Shown here: piece by piece, positions 1-12,220 of the stretch | Numbering within the stretch: position 1 is the stretch's first letter | Layout of the letters: the number at the start of each line of letters is the position of its first letter | From: Azolla caroliniana | Lineage: Eukaryota; Polypodiophyta | Reading direction: 5' to 3' | NCBI GenBank assembly: GCA_043228905.1 | Contig: JBHGNT010000002.1 | Span: forward strand, 16,988,001-17,052,000 | Length of the DNA: 64,000 nt | Notes under the pieces: model-generated | What the model was told of the DNA's origin: nothing | Databases searched by the model: none | The model's input: only the letters and a program-made list of their open reading frames with translations | Made by a program: the position numbers and the translations under genes

Positions 1-524
1 AATATGAAACAGGAATTTTCTCTTCATGATTTTTCTTTGCTTTATTGAAGACTTACATTGATTTCATAATCACATGCATATTGGTTTATCTGAGGACTAC
101 CATCACAAGATGTCAAGCCTTTCTTGATATGTCACAGTAAGTAGCCCATCATCCATTTGACAAAACCTTGGCTACACTTGTAACAGTCCCTGATTTTTTG
201 ATATGTGTCGTGATGTATGGTTGCCATTGAACTTCAGTACCCGTGTAAATGCCAAACCCATCACCTACACACACTATAATGCATGGATCTCTATGTATCC
301 TTGCCATTATAGAAGCTTCATGGTATACAAAGACTTTCACTTTATGTTGATGTAGTAGTTTCATAGCATACATTAGCTTTCACTTTCTCTTAATTCGGTT
401 TTAAATTGATGACATATGAAGCTTTATATGAATTTAGTGTGTTGATATAATACGCTTCTTTCAGCCCAACAAATGGGTGACAGTCCAAATGCATGGCATT
501 TGAAGACTGAACATATACTACATG

Positions 525-770
525 AGGAGTTGTCATTTGTCAAAGGTAAAGACTTGAAGATATAACAAAATTATGGGAAGATGTGTCATGTCTTATACAA
601 TATTTGAAATATACAGGAGTTGTCAAAGGTGGAGACTTAATGAAACAAAATTATGAGACGAGGTTATGATGTCTTATGCAAAACATTTGAAGCCTATACA
701 TAGACTACAAGAGGAGTTGTCAAAGGTAGAGACTTGATGAAACAAAATTATGAGACAAGATGAGTGGCCA
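525..770 (+). repeat. Degenerate tandem repeat, period about 90-97 bp, three copies
   Basis: The word AGGAGTTGTC followed by TCAAAGGT.GAGACTT and AACAAAATTATG begins near 525, 615 and 712, so the units are about 90 and 97 bp long. The second and third copies are closest to each other. No coding function is visible. Confidence 0.65.
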
Positions 771-1399
771 ATCATTTTAGAATTAACCCGCACATACTCA
801 TCATAAGATTAGGAAAAACTACTGAAAACCTATCTCATGATTAGTTATGGTTATGCATGTAACAACTAGTGTATTATTACATTGGAAAAATGTGGAGGCT
901 CACGATTAACATATCATACGACGTTTGTCGCACTTAACCACAAAACCATATTCTTCATCTAACGAGGAAATTGTACACATCAATACATGTTAGAGTCTGT
1001 CTCTTTGTTTGCCATCATAACCATTGCTTCCATGCGACTTAGCTCACATGCACTACGATGTGAGACCGGGCATTGGGGACAAGTGATGAGAGTAGTTGGG
1101 TATGCAAACTTCACTAGAAACAAGTTCGAGTGTTTGAGTACCACACTTTGATGCAATGCTCTACATTTAATTACATTTGACTATACTTTCTGGACAAATT
1201 TTTGACAAACCCCAATCCTTAACACAAATTTCTCTTACAATTATAAAATGCACTCTCGATTGCAACATTCGTTGGTAAAGTTCTTGAACATGGAGAGTCG
1301 CTACTCACTTCCACATATCTTATGTGCAATGTAAGGTTTTTGGTCTCATAGGTCATATTTGACCTCCGAAGACATAATAAAACCTATCTATCTCCGTGT

Positions 1400-2360
1400 G
1401 TATAGTTATATATACTTTCTTGGAATAAACAAACACTTTCTGAAAATCAAAAGCAACTCTTTGTTGATTTAGATAAGAAAGTAGAGAAATATGTAATTGT
1501 TGAATGAGAGTTGTCTTGCTCACAACAACAATCAATCAAGAAGAAAATGATATATGTCCAATCACAAATTGTTAAAACATGCTTGGAATATAGGCTGCAA
1601 GGTAAAAAAATAAAATGAGAAAATCCCTCTTATCTACCATAACAACAATCAAGAAGAGAAAGATATATATGCCCGATCATAGATTGTCAAAACATGCGTG
1701 GAATGTAGGATGTATTGTGCAAAAAACAATCAAGAAGAGAATGTTATGTATGCGATCGTAGACAACCAATAATGATCATGCTTGGAATGTATGATGCAAG
1801 GTACAAAAAACTAATACGACCAATGACATCATGAAATGGTTTAAAAGATGGGGAGTAGTAAATGATCTCGTGGAACTCTCAGGTGATGCTATGAACTATG
1901 TGATAACTAAGGATAGATTACTTATTGCAACCATTATGTTATGTATCCATTATTTTCACATAGAGAGTTTTTACTAAAACGTAGTAATTCCCCATCTTAG
2001 CAAGGATTCACATCTTAGCAAAGGTCCCATAGGTCAAAATTGATCTCCTCGTGGACCCAAAAAAATTCTATTTTATTATGTGTGAGTGTGCGCCCATGTG
2101 TGTATAGATAAAAGCTCTTTATTGATCTAGACAAGAAATCAAGTTGAATATGTGATTGTTGAATGAGAAGTTCCCTCTCATTAACCACACCACGAATCAA
2201 GAAGAGAATGAGCCCAAAATCAAGCAGTGTACACCTTCTTCTTCAAGAAAAAAGACTCGAAAGAAAGAAAGAGTTTCAATTACTAGAGCAACAAGTTGGG
2301 AACGATCACAATGCAAATTGAGAATAGAATGAATGGATAGATAGATAAATCTTGTGTTTT
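1400..2360 (+). repeat. Mosaic of sequences repeated at the PP2C locus
   Basis: Two stretches (about 1,400-1,530 and 2,100-2,360) resemble 47,030-47,330, the presumed 5' UTR exon of the PP2C gene: AGCTCTTT.TTGAT, ATATGTGATTGTTGAATG and a shared GGATAGATAGATAA. The middle (about 1,530-1,960) contains three imperfect copies of a unit with TTGTCAAAACATGC and GGAATGTAGGATGCAAGGTAC. That unit and the following GAACTCTCAGGTGATGCTATGA tract recur in reverse in the PP2C intron at 39,979-40,395. It could be a dispersed repeat or a partial copy of the locus. Confidence 0.55.
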
Positions 2361-3632
2361 CGTGAGAGACTGTTTGGTAACCTTTGTCTACCCTTCACAT
2401 CAAAGATGATAGCCCTAGATGCTACATTAGTTCTTCTCCCATTGGTGGTCTCTCATCACTATGCACATAGAGAGAGAGAGAGAGACGGGGAGAGTGATAA
2501 TGAATAATGAATAAGCTCACAACTCAAAACAACAATCTCCATATAATTGAACTAAAAAACAAAAACAAAAAACAAAAATAGAAGAAAAAAACAAAAAACA
2601 AAAAGGGAACTCCCCAACCACATGCAAGTACACACCAAAAGACAACCTAGGTAATGTGCCCCCACACATTGATGACAAGAACATCACCACATATATGACA
2701 TCGACGATCATGATGATGCCAATCCACCTAGAGTCCCTAATGTGTCTTCTAACAACCACATAAACCTCAATAAAACTCACACTAACCGCCCTACGCCCCA
2801 CATCCTTCTACTTTTACCTCAAATTGACATCTTCTGATCATAAAGCTTGTCACCCACCCTCACGCATCTTGCATAATGCCATCATCATCAACATAATACA
2901 ATCATCAATACTTTTTGTAATTGATGTCACTTGATGAAACACCCCCTCACTCATCATCGTCCCGAAACATCACCAACTACCACAACTCAACATTAACAAT
3001 GCCACCTTAGTTGAATGCTTCATCCCTTGCTTCACTACGACTTTTTTTTGGACTAAATGATTGCTAATTCTGGCTTAATTAGGTGCCCAAAGCATATAAA
3101 ATTCAAATGGATTCAATGAAGAAAACTTCAATTGTCCACATTACCATTCCACCACCTCGATTGAATCACTCCTTGGGCACTTATGTTGGTTTCAGGACAA
3201 ATCTAAGGGCTCGTTGTTCCATTACACCATACATATACATATTTTTCTAGACTTACTAGATGCAACTATAGAATGTAGGTGTCTTGTCTCCATCAAACAA
3301 CATTCTTAATCTCAAGACCTAGGCCTAATTACATAATTAAATTATTATGTAACCAGATCATGTTGGTGATTTCTTGTTTATTGGATTGTCTATTGGGTCC
3401 GTGGAATCATGGTAAAGTCTCTCCATGATTAAATGTTAAGGTCTAGTCTTGTGAATGTGATTAAGTGTACGATTAGAGTTTTCTTTAGTAGTTAGCTTGT
3501 GAGTTTGTAGCTTGAGAGCTAGTTCTCAAGAACACCTGAATAACATGTAACTTTTGGTAAGGACATCGAAAGACACTCCCATCCTGCAATAGTTTCATTT
3601 CTATGACTTGTTGTTCACACCCACTTGGTTTT

Positions 3633-3997
3633 TGTTGAGAATCAAAGTCAACTTCCCTAGTGTAGGAACACACCTTAGGAATAGTCAAGTGTGTGAACAC
3701 CCCACTACTTTGTATCATAACTAATGTTTCATAGAAATTAAGTCCTATGACACATAGTTAGTAGGCAGTTAAGTCTCCACCTCTTACTCAAGAGGTAGTC
3801 GTAGTGAGAGAGTATAGAGAGAAGGTGACTACATAAGCACCTTCTCCTCTTCTTTGTAACTATTGGTTGTTATTTTTCCTTGTTTTCTGTCTATTTGTGT
3901 CGTCTCTCTCTCTCTCTCTCATACACACACGCACACGCGGGTGCACACACACACATCTTCATTCCGCTGTACAGAATCATACACTCGATTCTTTACA
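3633..3997 (+). repeat. copia-1 5' LTR
   Basis: Begins TGTTGAGAATC and ends TTTACA, about 365 bp. It contains a CT microsatellite and a CA-rich tract near the 3' end (3,903-3,955). It matches 11,051-11,424 along its length apart from substitutions, a 14-bp gap and the simple-repeat region. Confidence 0.9.
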
Positions 3998-4157
3998 TGG
4001 TAAAGAGTGATTGGTAGCTTGATCTAAGCTCATCCGTGTGTGTTGTGTATATGCCAACTTTCATGAAGAACCTGTCGATCGCTGTAGTAGCAACCCTACA
4101 TAGTTCGTATGACAGAGAAGAAGAAGAAGAACACTTATTTCAACCAAGTCGACCATC

Positions 4158-7100
4158 ATGAACACCCAGATGGGCAACTCTCTTCCCAATGAAAAGATGG
4201 ACAGAAACAACTTTGCACCTTGGGAATACAAGATGCACCAATACCTTGTTGGTCAAGGCTATTGGAGTTATATTGAAGGAGTACAAGAATCTCAACCCAA
4301 CCCAATACACGCTGACTATCTAGCATGGGAGCAAGCGGCAAGTCGTGTGTTGTATTGCCTAGCATCATGCGTTCATGATCACATGGTTGACTATATTCGA
4401 GAGGCCAAAATGCTGCAGGAGGCGTGGGGGAACCTCAAGAAGATCTTTGTGGCACGATTGCACGGAAACTTCAACTCCTTCAAGAGTTGAAAAACATTCA
4501 ATAGAGGGACATATCGATCACTAGCTACACCTTGAAAATCAAGGAGATGGTGCAAATATGCCTCGACAGCTTAGCACCACGGTTTGGCGCAATAAGGACG
4601 AACGTTTTCTCAAGGGAGAATCCTCCCTCCTTCTTTGAATTTTAGCTGATGCTGTTGGTCGAAGAGAATCACGTCCGAACGAGGACCAATGCATCAGAAG
4701 CACACATGCTTTATTCACACTCAAATAGTGGCAAAGAACGAGGTTGTGCAAGAAGAGGCCGATTCGGTGAAGGACGAAATGATCGAGGTCTAACCCATGA
4801 ATACATCTCCCATTACCGGCAAGAAGTTGGAAACACATGAGGAATATTCGGCAAAAGGGAGAGCCACTATGCTAGGCCAAGCTGACAAAACAACTCCGTT
4901 GAATGCGGATATTGTGGGAGAGTCAGTCACTATGAGGAAGAGTGCTGAAAGAAGAAAAGTGAGTCGACGTGTACAAGCCGAAAACTCACCAACTATGCCT
5001 CGAACTCTAATTATGAGGATCGTGGCGGTGTGTTCGTAATGAAGTATAGCACAAACTCAATGTTGGGATCCGGCCCGACCAACATCTCTAATCTTGAAAA
5101 TGTATGGTTTGTCAACTCTAGCGCGTCCAATCACATGACGTCTCATGAATATTGGTTCCGAGAGTTGCGTAAACCCGAACAACCCGACTATGCAGAAACC
5201 GGGGATGCCACAAATCACCCCATTTAGCATGACAACAATGTCCCATTGGAGAAAGACAACAAAAAAACAAACATAAAAATTTCTTGCATGTACCAACCAT
5301 AACAAAGAATCTTGTCTCGGTTGGCCAGATTGTGGAACAAGGCATGCAAGTTCATTTCAACCACGAAGGATTCTTTATTGAGAAAGAGGGCCGACCCATC
5401 GCTCTTGGTCGAAGGGAAGGCCGTATGTTTATCTTGAAGTTGAAGGAGGTAAAATTGGCCATGTTCGCAAAGGGCCATAAAGTTGGCACCAATATAGAGC
5501 TATGGCATTAAAGAATCAACCACATTAATCTCCAAAAGCTCAAAGGCATGCAGACGAAAGGATTTGTCATCCCTACCTTTATTAAGAAGGAGATTTCAGG
5601 CGTATGTGAAGCTTGCCAATTCGACAAACAACATCGCCACCCGTTCCCGAAAGAGAGGAACGTGAGAAAATGCCTATTGGATGTATTCCACTCTGATGTA
5701 TTGGACCAACACAAACAACCACATTCGGAGCATGCCGATACTATGTCACATTCATTGACGACTTCTTGAGACACACTTGGATTTATCTAATGCGCTACAA
5801 GAGTGAAGTGTTCACACACTTCCAAAAGTTCAAAAGTGAAGTCGAAAAGGCAACTGCCCAGCATGTACGATGTCTATAGTCAAGCGGAGGTAAGAATACT
5901 TCCCCGACGCCTTCATAGCATACCTTCGACAAGAAGGAATTTAGTGGGAGTTCACCTACCTACACACACCTCAACAAAATGGAGTAGCCGAACAAAAGAA
6001 TTGGTACATACTCGAGGTGACACGGGCCATGATGAACGAGAAAAAGTTGCCTAAGTCATACTGGGTTGAAGTTAGGGATCAACATTGGCTAGGTTCAAGC
6101 CTAAATCGATTTGCCAAACTAGCTTAAGACGGCTTGGGGGATTTGCGGCTCGGCTTGGCTTAGGCTTGAGCCTAGCTAAACGGTTTAAGCTTGATTCATT
6201 TTGGCTTCAGCCTTGCCAAACTGACTCAAACTAATTAAGCCGTTCATGATTAAAATAATTAGGTTAGATGTGTGTGTGAGAGAGAGACTCACTGAGAGGA
6301 CACAGAAAGCCATAACCATAGTCACATAGACGTGAGAGAGAGAGAGAGAGAGAGAGAGAGCCCACACATTGCATACTATATAGTGGACAAGAAGGGAGGA
6401 GGGGAGGATAATTGAACTTTGGTGGGTGGTGTGCAAATGGGAGAGAGGTATTGGAAATGAGTGGAACGAATTCATAAGGAGGAGGGAGGGTGAGGGGCAA
6501 TGATCGTGTTGGTAGGGACTGTGCTTCTATGTGTTAGAGAAGACCACCATTCCCTTTTGTTCTTACGCCTCATTAGATATGGAGGTAGTGGAGGAGGCAG
6601 AGGACGAGGCCTCTTGTTGCGGTTGCGTTTCTCGGCCATGATTATGCTCCTTCTCCTTCTCCTTTTGCTTTTGCTTTTGCATTTGCATTTCTGCCTCCTC
6701 GTTGACCCAAAACTAACTTAACAAGATGCCTTATGGTAATCCAAATTCCAATGTCCATCTCTTGCTTGTGCATGTGTCAAGTTGAGATTGGCTAGGGAAG
6801 GCCAACTTGAGACCCGGGCCACGAACCTCAACATATATTCACGTATCGTCACCGAAGTGAAAATGTATTGACTGCACCGAGCACCCAATTGCTCTGTTTC
6901 TTGACAATGGATGATCTTCAACCTAAACTCATAGATTTGGCCACATATGGTCTCGGGTACTACTTGGAGTAACCTTACCCTAACCATGTTTCTACGCTCA
7001 GAGAAAGTGTGCTGCAAGAAAATGGATGATCTCACCAAGTGCTCGATTCATCTACTTATCAACAAAGCATTATCTTCGACGTAAACTCTTCGTGTAGTGC

Positions 7101-9770
7101 ATATTCAATTGACAAGTCAAGAATGTGAACACTCCCTTAATTCCACTTGAAAACATGGCATTCCCTCATCCATCTAAAGTGCTCTCATATATAGAAAGCA
7201 AACCAACTACACTTCATTATCAAGGTTTGGTTGCTAAAGTTGATCATTGTGTGTTTTTTCACAATATCTAGACTCCATGTTGCCACATTCATTCAATGTT
7301 GCAGAAGTCATAGCCTAGCTCTTATATAAACGGGATTAAGTTGTTGAGTTTGGCTTATGTTGTACAATTCATGGTGGAAAGCTTAATATTAAGGGTGAAT
7401 GGAAAGTTCAACAATTTAACAAATACTTGAAAAGGAATTAACCTACATTTTAAAATGCTAATAGTAGCTTGTAATAATAGTTTTCTCCCAAAATCGGTTT
7501 AGGTTTGAGAACCCAAAAATAGGTGCACAACATCTAGAGTACACGACGTAGCTCCCCACGAGAAGTAAGTACTCTGGAAGAAAACTAGACTTATCTCACA
7601 TCAAGATATTTGGCACCATTGCATACATGCACATTTTTTATGAAAAGCGGCGGAAGCTCGATCCAAAACCGGAGAAGTGCATCCTTGTGGGTTACTCACT
7701 TAAAACAAAAGGAGTACAAATTCTTTAACCCTCTACTAGGAAGGTATTCGAGTGAGTAGGGATGTCGTATTAGACGAATCGACATCATCATATGAACCTA
7801 AGCCGACACCGCTCGAACCATTTACGGTTGATTTTAACAACACAAAGGACAATGATAAACTGAGGTCAATAAGCGAGGAGAGTCCCATCTCAACCAAATT
7901 GACTAGACCACAAGAGCCTCCAAGCAACCAGAGCACAAATCGGACATGTGCCGAACTGGACAAAGGCAAGGCCAAAATGCCGAAAATGAAGACGATCAAT
8001 CCGATGGCAATGAATCAACTGACTCACTCAACAGTGAGCTCAATGTCTTTGATGTACCTATCATGAGGACACCTGGTGTAAAGAAAGCCATTGCCACAAC
8101 AAATGAAAAACTCTGACACTCCACCCGTGAGAAGAATCCAGGTAGTTGATTCGGTTACAATGACTACATGGCATACCGTTATGCCTTTTTGATGAATGTG
8201 GTAGCTATTCATGAACCGGAAAGCTTTGCCAAAGCCACTAAAGATCTATGATGGGTCAAAGCAATGAACGAAGAGATGCAAGCACTCAATAAGAACAAGA
8301 CATGGGATCTTGTCCCCCACTCATCTCATAAAAAGATAATCGGTTGTAAATGGATATACAAGGTGAAGTATAATGTCGACGGCTCCATCGACTTCTACAA
8401 AGCTCGATTCGTAGCGAAAGGTTACGCACAGACACATGGAGTCGACTATGAAGAGAATTTTGCCCCGGTGGCAAAGATAACAACTGTGAGGACCGTGATA
8501 GCGCTTGCAGTAGCGAAAGGGTGGTACCTCCATCAAATGGACGAAAAGAACGCCTTTCTTCAAGGCGAATTAGAGGAGGTGTATATGATTTAGCCTCTCG
8601 GTTTCAAGTCGAGCACACACCCGCAAGCGGTATGCACACTCAAAAAGCCTCTCTATAGCCTCAAGCAAGAACCTAGAGCATGATATTCAAAGATAACTCA
8701 GTATGTTCATAAATCGGCTTCAAACTGAAGTCTAACAATTCCCTGTTCATTCGGAGCGACTCTAGAGGATAGTTATTCATCATTATATACGTTGACCACT
8801 TGGTGATTGGAGGAGAACGCCTCGCCAATATCAATCACATCAAGGAACTTCTCTCCGGACGATTCAAAATGAAAGATATGAAGGAGCTCCATTACTTGCT
8901 TGGTATAGAAGTAATTCAAACTCCAACCGGCATCATGATCTCCCAATGACATTATGTCCTCAATCTGATCTTTAAGTTTAGGATGACAGAGTGTAAGCTC
9001 GTCACTACCCCTCATGACCGAAACCTCAAACTCGATGCCGACTCCGGCACCACCAAGTGTGAACCAACATACTATCAACAACTTGTCAGAAGTCTTATCA
9101 ACCTCATGATCACTTGACCCGACCTTAGCTATCCGGTCGACCTCCTTAGTCAATTCATGCAAACTCCACGTGATATACATTTAGATTGTGCTAACAAGTG
9201 TTACGATATGTGAGTGGAATGATGAACTATGGCATTTACACAAGTCATCCACACATATTCGACTCGAAGGGTACACCGATGCTGATTGGGCCTACTACAA
9301 AGCCGACAGACGATCGACAGTGGAGCCATATTGTGGAGCAGCAAAAAGAAGCCGACAGTCGCACTATCGAGCTCAGAAGTTGAATACAAGGGTGCAACCA
9401 TGGCCGCATGTGAAACCGTATGGCTCAAGAGGATTCTCAAGGATAAGGACATCTCCGTCAAAGATCCAATCCACGTATACTGTGACAACATGAGTAGTAT
9501 TCACTTGGCTCGCAACCTATTTTTCCTCGCTCGGACTAATCACTTCGAGGTGCATTACCATTTCATCTGAGAACGTGTCATGGCTGGAGATGTCGACATG
9601 CAACACATCAACACAAATCTATAGACGACTGACAACTTCATGAAGGCCTTAGGAGCTGACAAGCTGCAGTAGTTCACGGCGAACCGAGGACTCTTGACCA
9701 CCAACCAACCGAGCTTAAGGGGGATTAAGGAGCCGTCGCTCGACACGGTGTCGTGAAGTTCTGTCACTAC
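4158..9770 (+). pseudogene. copia-1 polyprotein remnants (gag-PR-IN-RT-RH)
   Basis: Many frameshifts and stops split the frame. Readable pieces in order: a gag start (4,158-4,490); a protease stretch near 5,103 reading WFVNSSASNHMTS, where the family has D-S/T-G, so the catalytic Asp is lost; the pre-integrase zinc and integrase N-terminal region (5,284-5,770); an integrase piece to about 6,064; IN C-terminal pieces with FGTIAYMH and KCILVGY (7,590-7,700); RT with GCKWIYKVK and ENFAPVAK (8,264-8,600); and RNase H with ILWSSKKKPTVALSSSE and YCDNMSSIHLA (9,198-9,570). The order IN before RT defines copia. The element cannot be autonomous. Confidence 0.88.
6073..7530. mobile_element. About 1.46-kb insertion in copia-1 integrase, hAT-like ends
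   Basis: The integrase frame stops at KSYWVEV and resumes beyond about 7,540. The inserted block starts TAGGGATCAACATTGG, recalling hAT termini. Its ends carry an imperfect inverted repeat: GGTTCAAGCCTAAATCGATTT at 6,093-6,113 against the reverse of AAATCGGTTTAGGTTTGAGAACC near 7,490-7,513. The left subterminal region is full of GGCTTGAGCC-like words, as in some plant hAT elements. It contains a GA run (6,331-6,360) and a CTTTTG tract (6,650-6,690) but no transposase. No 8-bp target duplication was found, so the class is uncertain. Confidence 0.45.
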
Positions 9771-9779
9771 GTGCGGATC

Positions 9780-11050
9780 GTGAGGGGGAACCGCCGGGGT
9801 TCTGGACCAGAAGGACTCGAAGTTTGCACTAGCTTTAGTGAGAAAGGATTTAAGATAGATTGAAAGAGAGAGAGATTGGGATAAGATAGAACGCTTGATT
9901 TAGATTGAGAGAGAGATTAAGATTGAACTCTTGACTTTAGATTTGAAGAACAAGATTGATACATCAATTGGATGACAAATTTTCTTATTTTTTAATTTCT
10001 TGATTAATACTTAGCTCATTTTTCCCCTCCATCCACTCTTTTATAGATGCCCCCATGCATATGATGCTTGTGAGGGTGCAAGACATGCATGTTTGCCACT
10101 TGGCACTCATGTATTACATGTGATGCATGATAACCATGTCACTCAATCGAGCTCTAACATGAAAGTTTACATGTGAAAGTATAATGATAGTAAAAACCTT
10201 TTTAAAGACATGACTTGGTTTAGTGGTAAGTTCATTGCCTCTTATCTTGGAGGTGCAAGGTTCAAGCCTTGCTTGCATCCCTTTGATTACAAATTTTTAA
10301 TAGGTTTTTTTTAGTCTAGATGATTTTGTTCGTTTCACACCGAAATCTTCGCGATCAACCTATCCGATCGATTCGTCTATCCGGTCCGCTTCTGATCCAG
10401 TGATCCGGTCTATCCGTTCCGGTTCCAGTTCCGATGTCGGTTTTGGTTTCGGTTTCGTCGCCGTCCATCTGTTCCAATTCCGGTTCCGTTGTCATCCGAT
10501 GCCGGTGTCGGTTCCGCCAAAACCATTACGAGTAGTTAAGCCACAGTTTAGCCCAAAAACATTCTATGCTCCACTCATAGACAGAAAATAATAAGTTTTG
10601 GGTTTGCTTATATGTAGTGGGATCTTGATTTGTCCTATCTATGTGAGATATCTCATAGTTTTTGTTTTTCTCTTCTTCTTCTCAAACTTCACACTCACAT
10701 AACTTGACACTAAGTTGTCCGTTTCAAATGTGATAAAGTACATTCGGAAGCTCTTGAAGACCTCCATCTTCCCGTACCAAGATATTAAGCTAATCTAAAA
10801 TAGTATCTTCACTATCATTATTTCATGTCTTGTGTGAAGAACCACACTCGATTTTGTACATTCCATGCAATTTTCACACCGTTGCCGAAAATCTTCACGA
10901 CAACGGAGTCTGACGGAGCATAACAAACATAGAAAATGGAGTAAGCCAACCATCCACAGCCGAAGCTGGAGCTGACTACTGAAGTCAACCTAAATACAAA
11001 TCAAGACCCAAGTCATTATCTGGCAATTGGAAGTTGTATTTGAAGGGGCG
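9780..11050 (+). other. copia-1 3' non-coding region with secondary insertions
   Basis: After the RNase H remnant there are 1.27 kb before the 3' LTR, longer than usual for copia. The stretch holds a GA-rich tract (9,860-9,920), a tRNA-like SINE core (10,205-10,285) and a segment of repeated CCGGT/TTCCGGTT words (10,340-10,520). No gene is visible. Confidence 0.5.
10205..10300 (+). mobile_element. tRNA-derived SINE-like core
   Basis: GGTTTAGTGGTAAG (10,217-10,230) fits a pol III A box and GGTTCAAGCC (10,259-10,268) is a perfect B box, about 30 bp apart as in tRNA-derived SINEs. A T-rich stretch follows (TTTTTAATAGGTTTTTTTT). No convincing cloverleaf or anticodon stem is seen, so a SINE fragment is more likely than a tRNA gene. 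Confidence 0.5.
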
Positions 11051-11424
11051 TGTTGAGAATCAAATTCAACTTCCCTAGTGTGGGAACACACCTTAGGAAT
11101 AACCAAATGTGTGAATGCCCCACTACTTTGTATCATAACTAATGTGTCATAGAAGTTAAGTCCTATGACACATAGTTAGTAGGCAGTTAAATCTCCACCT
11201 CTTACTTAAGAGGTAGTTGTAGTGAGAGAGTATAGAGAGAAGGTAACTACATAAGCACCTTCTCCTCTTCTTTATAACTGTTGGTTGTTATTTTTCCTTG
11301 TTAATATAATTTTCTTGTTTTCTGTCTATCTATGACCTCTCTCTCTCTCTCTCTCTCTCTCTACCTCTCATATAGACACACATCGTCATTCCGTTGCATA
11401 GAATCATACACTCAATTCTTTATA
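11051..11424 (+). repeat. copia-1 3' LTR
   Basis: Begins TGTTGAGAATC directly after the purine tract and ends TTTATA (terminal CA mutated to TA), followed by GTTTT. It has a 14-bp extra segment (TTAATATAATTTTC) relative to the 5' copy and a CT microsatellite at 11,337-11,362. Confidence 0.9.
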
Positions 11425-11528
11425 GTTTTCAAATCAATTACTACCCAAAAATTGGCACAAAACAAGTGGGCAAATTATACCAACAAATTCAAGACATGGG
11501 CATTGTTGAGCGAGCAAGCTCAACATGA

Positions 11529-12169
11529 CTCTTTCAATTAATCAACTCATCCCTTTGATTATATTCTACTCTCTTGTCTATATTTTTTGTTGTCCCCTTC
11601 TTCGGAAGCAACACCTTTGATTGTCCTTACGGAAATCGGATCAAGGGGTCATGGTACGCGGTGGAAAAACAGAATGTGCACGAGATTTGCTCTGCAATTA
11701 GTGTCGTGTAATGAAATGATCGATGTCATTTAGCCGTAGGACACGATTTTAATTCAAGAAACAACTTCTAAGCATGACCGTAAACACAGAATGGAATAGA
11801 CCCAAAACCATATATATTTATATTACGAGTGGAGGAACAACGATACACGGCTCACGACCGAAGTTACAACAAAAGTATGATCAAATGCTTATGGTATCCT
11901 ATTCTAGCTAGGGGGCTTCGTCTCTCCTCGGTTCACTCCTTTTCCTTTCATTTCTCCTTCACGTTTTATAGCTTTTTCCTTTCCCCGCTTGTCGTGCTTC
12001 AGTCTTCCATCGTTTTCGGTTGCACGTATTGTGGCTGCATTCATTCGGATGTATGTTTCTTGTTACTTTTCTGATTAGGGTTGCCTTCACCTTCTTTGCC
12101 TACCTCCATATTTGTTTCACAGTTAATATTCAAAATTTGGCCTATGGACAACATTTTCTACTCGTGACA
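11529..12169 (+). repeat. Element B truncated 5' LTR, split by an insertion
   Basis: The segment TCTTTCAATTAATCAACTCA to TATATTTT (11,530-11,587) and the segment TTTTCTACTCGTGACA (12,154-12,169) match consecutive sequence of the right LTR at 32,170-32,243. About 566 bp separate them. Sequence before 11,529 does not match the right LTR, so the first ~300 bp of this LTR are gone. Confidence 0.8.
11588..12153. mobile_element. 566-bp insertion with TG...CA inverted ends (solo LTR or MITE)
   Basis: The block begins TGTTGTCC and ends GGACAACA, an exact 8-bp inverted repeat starting TG and ending CA. It sits between T-runs that could be a TTTT target duplication; the homopolymer makes the exact length ambiguous. 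It interrupts otherwise contiguous LTR sequence of element B. It contains no ORF with a known domain. A solo LTR of an unseen family and a short TIR element are both possible. Confidence 0.55.
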
Positions 12170-12220
12170 GTTTATTCAATTTCCCATCCTCGTAGGTCTC
12201 CTTCTCATTAGTTGTAGCTA

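Larger units (their letters stand above)
1..3627. other. AT-rich left flank without a recognisable gene
   Basis: No open frame here shows a known domain; the short frames are what AT-rich DNA gives by chance. The stretch holds degenerate tandem and dispersed repeats (described separately), a GA run near 2,470-2,485 and long CA/AC-rich tracts. The last few hundred bases up to 3,627 form the left side of the site into which copia-1 inserted; they continue at 11,430. Confidence 0.6.
3633..11424 (+). mobile_element. copia-1: decayed full-length Ty1/copia retrotransposon
   Basis: Two direct LTRs (3,633-3,997 and 11,051-11,424) flank remnants of gag, protease, integrase, reverse transcriptase and RNase H in copia order. 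The 5-bp target duplication GTTTT is exact (3,628-3,632 and 11,425-11,429). A purine tract (TGAAGGGGCG) abuts the 3' LTR. By eye the LTRs differ at roughly 15 positions over the first 290 aligned bases plus a 14-bp indel, so this is an old insertion. The primer site after the 5' LTR (TGGTAAAGAG) only weakly recalls the initiator-Met type. Secondary insertions have enlarged the body. Confidence 0.9.

Noticed and set aside
4158-9770. Several separate host genes
   Set aside because: The fragments follow copia polyprotein order and lie between LTRs with a perfect target duplication.
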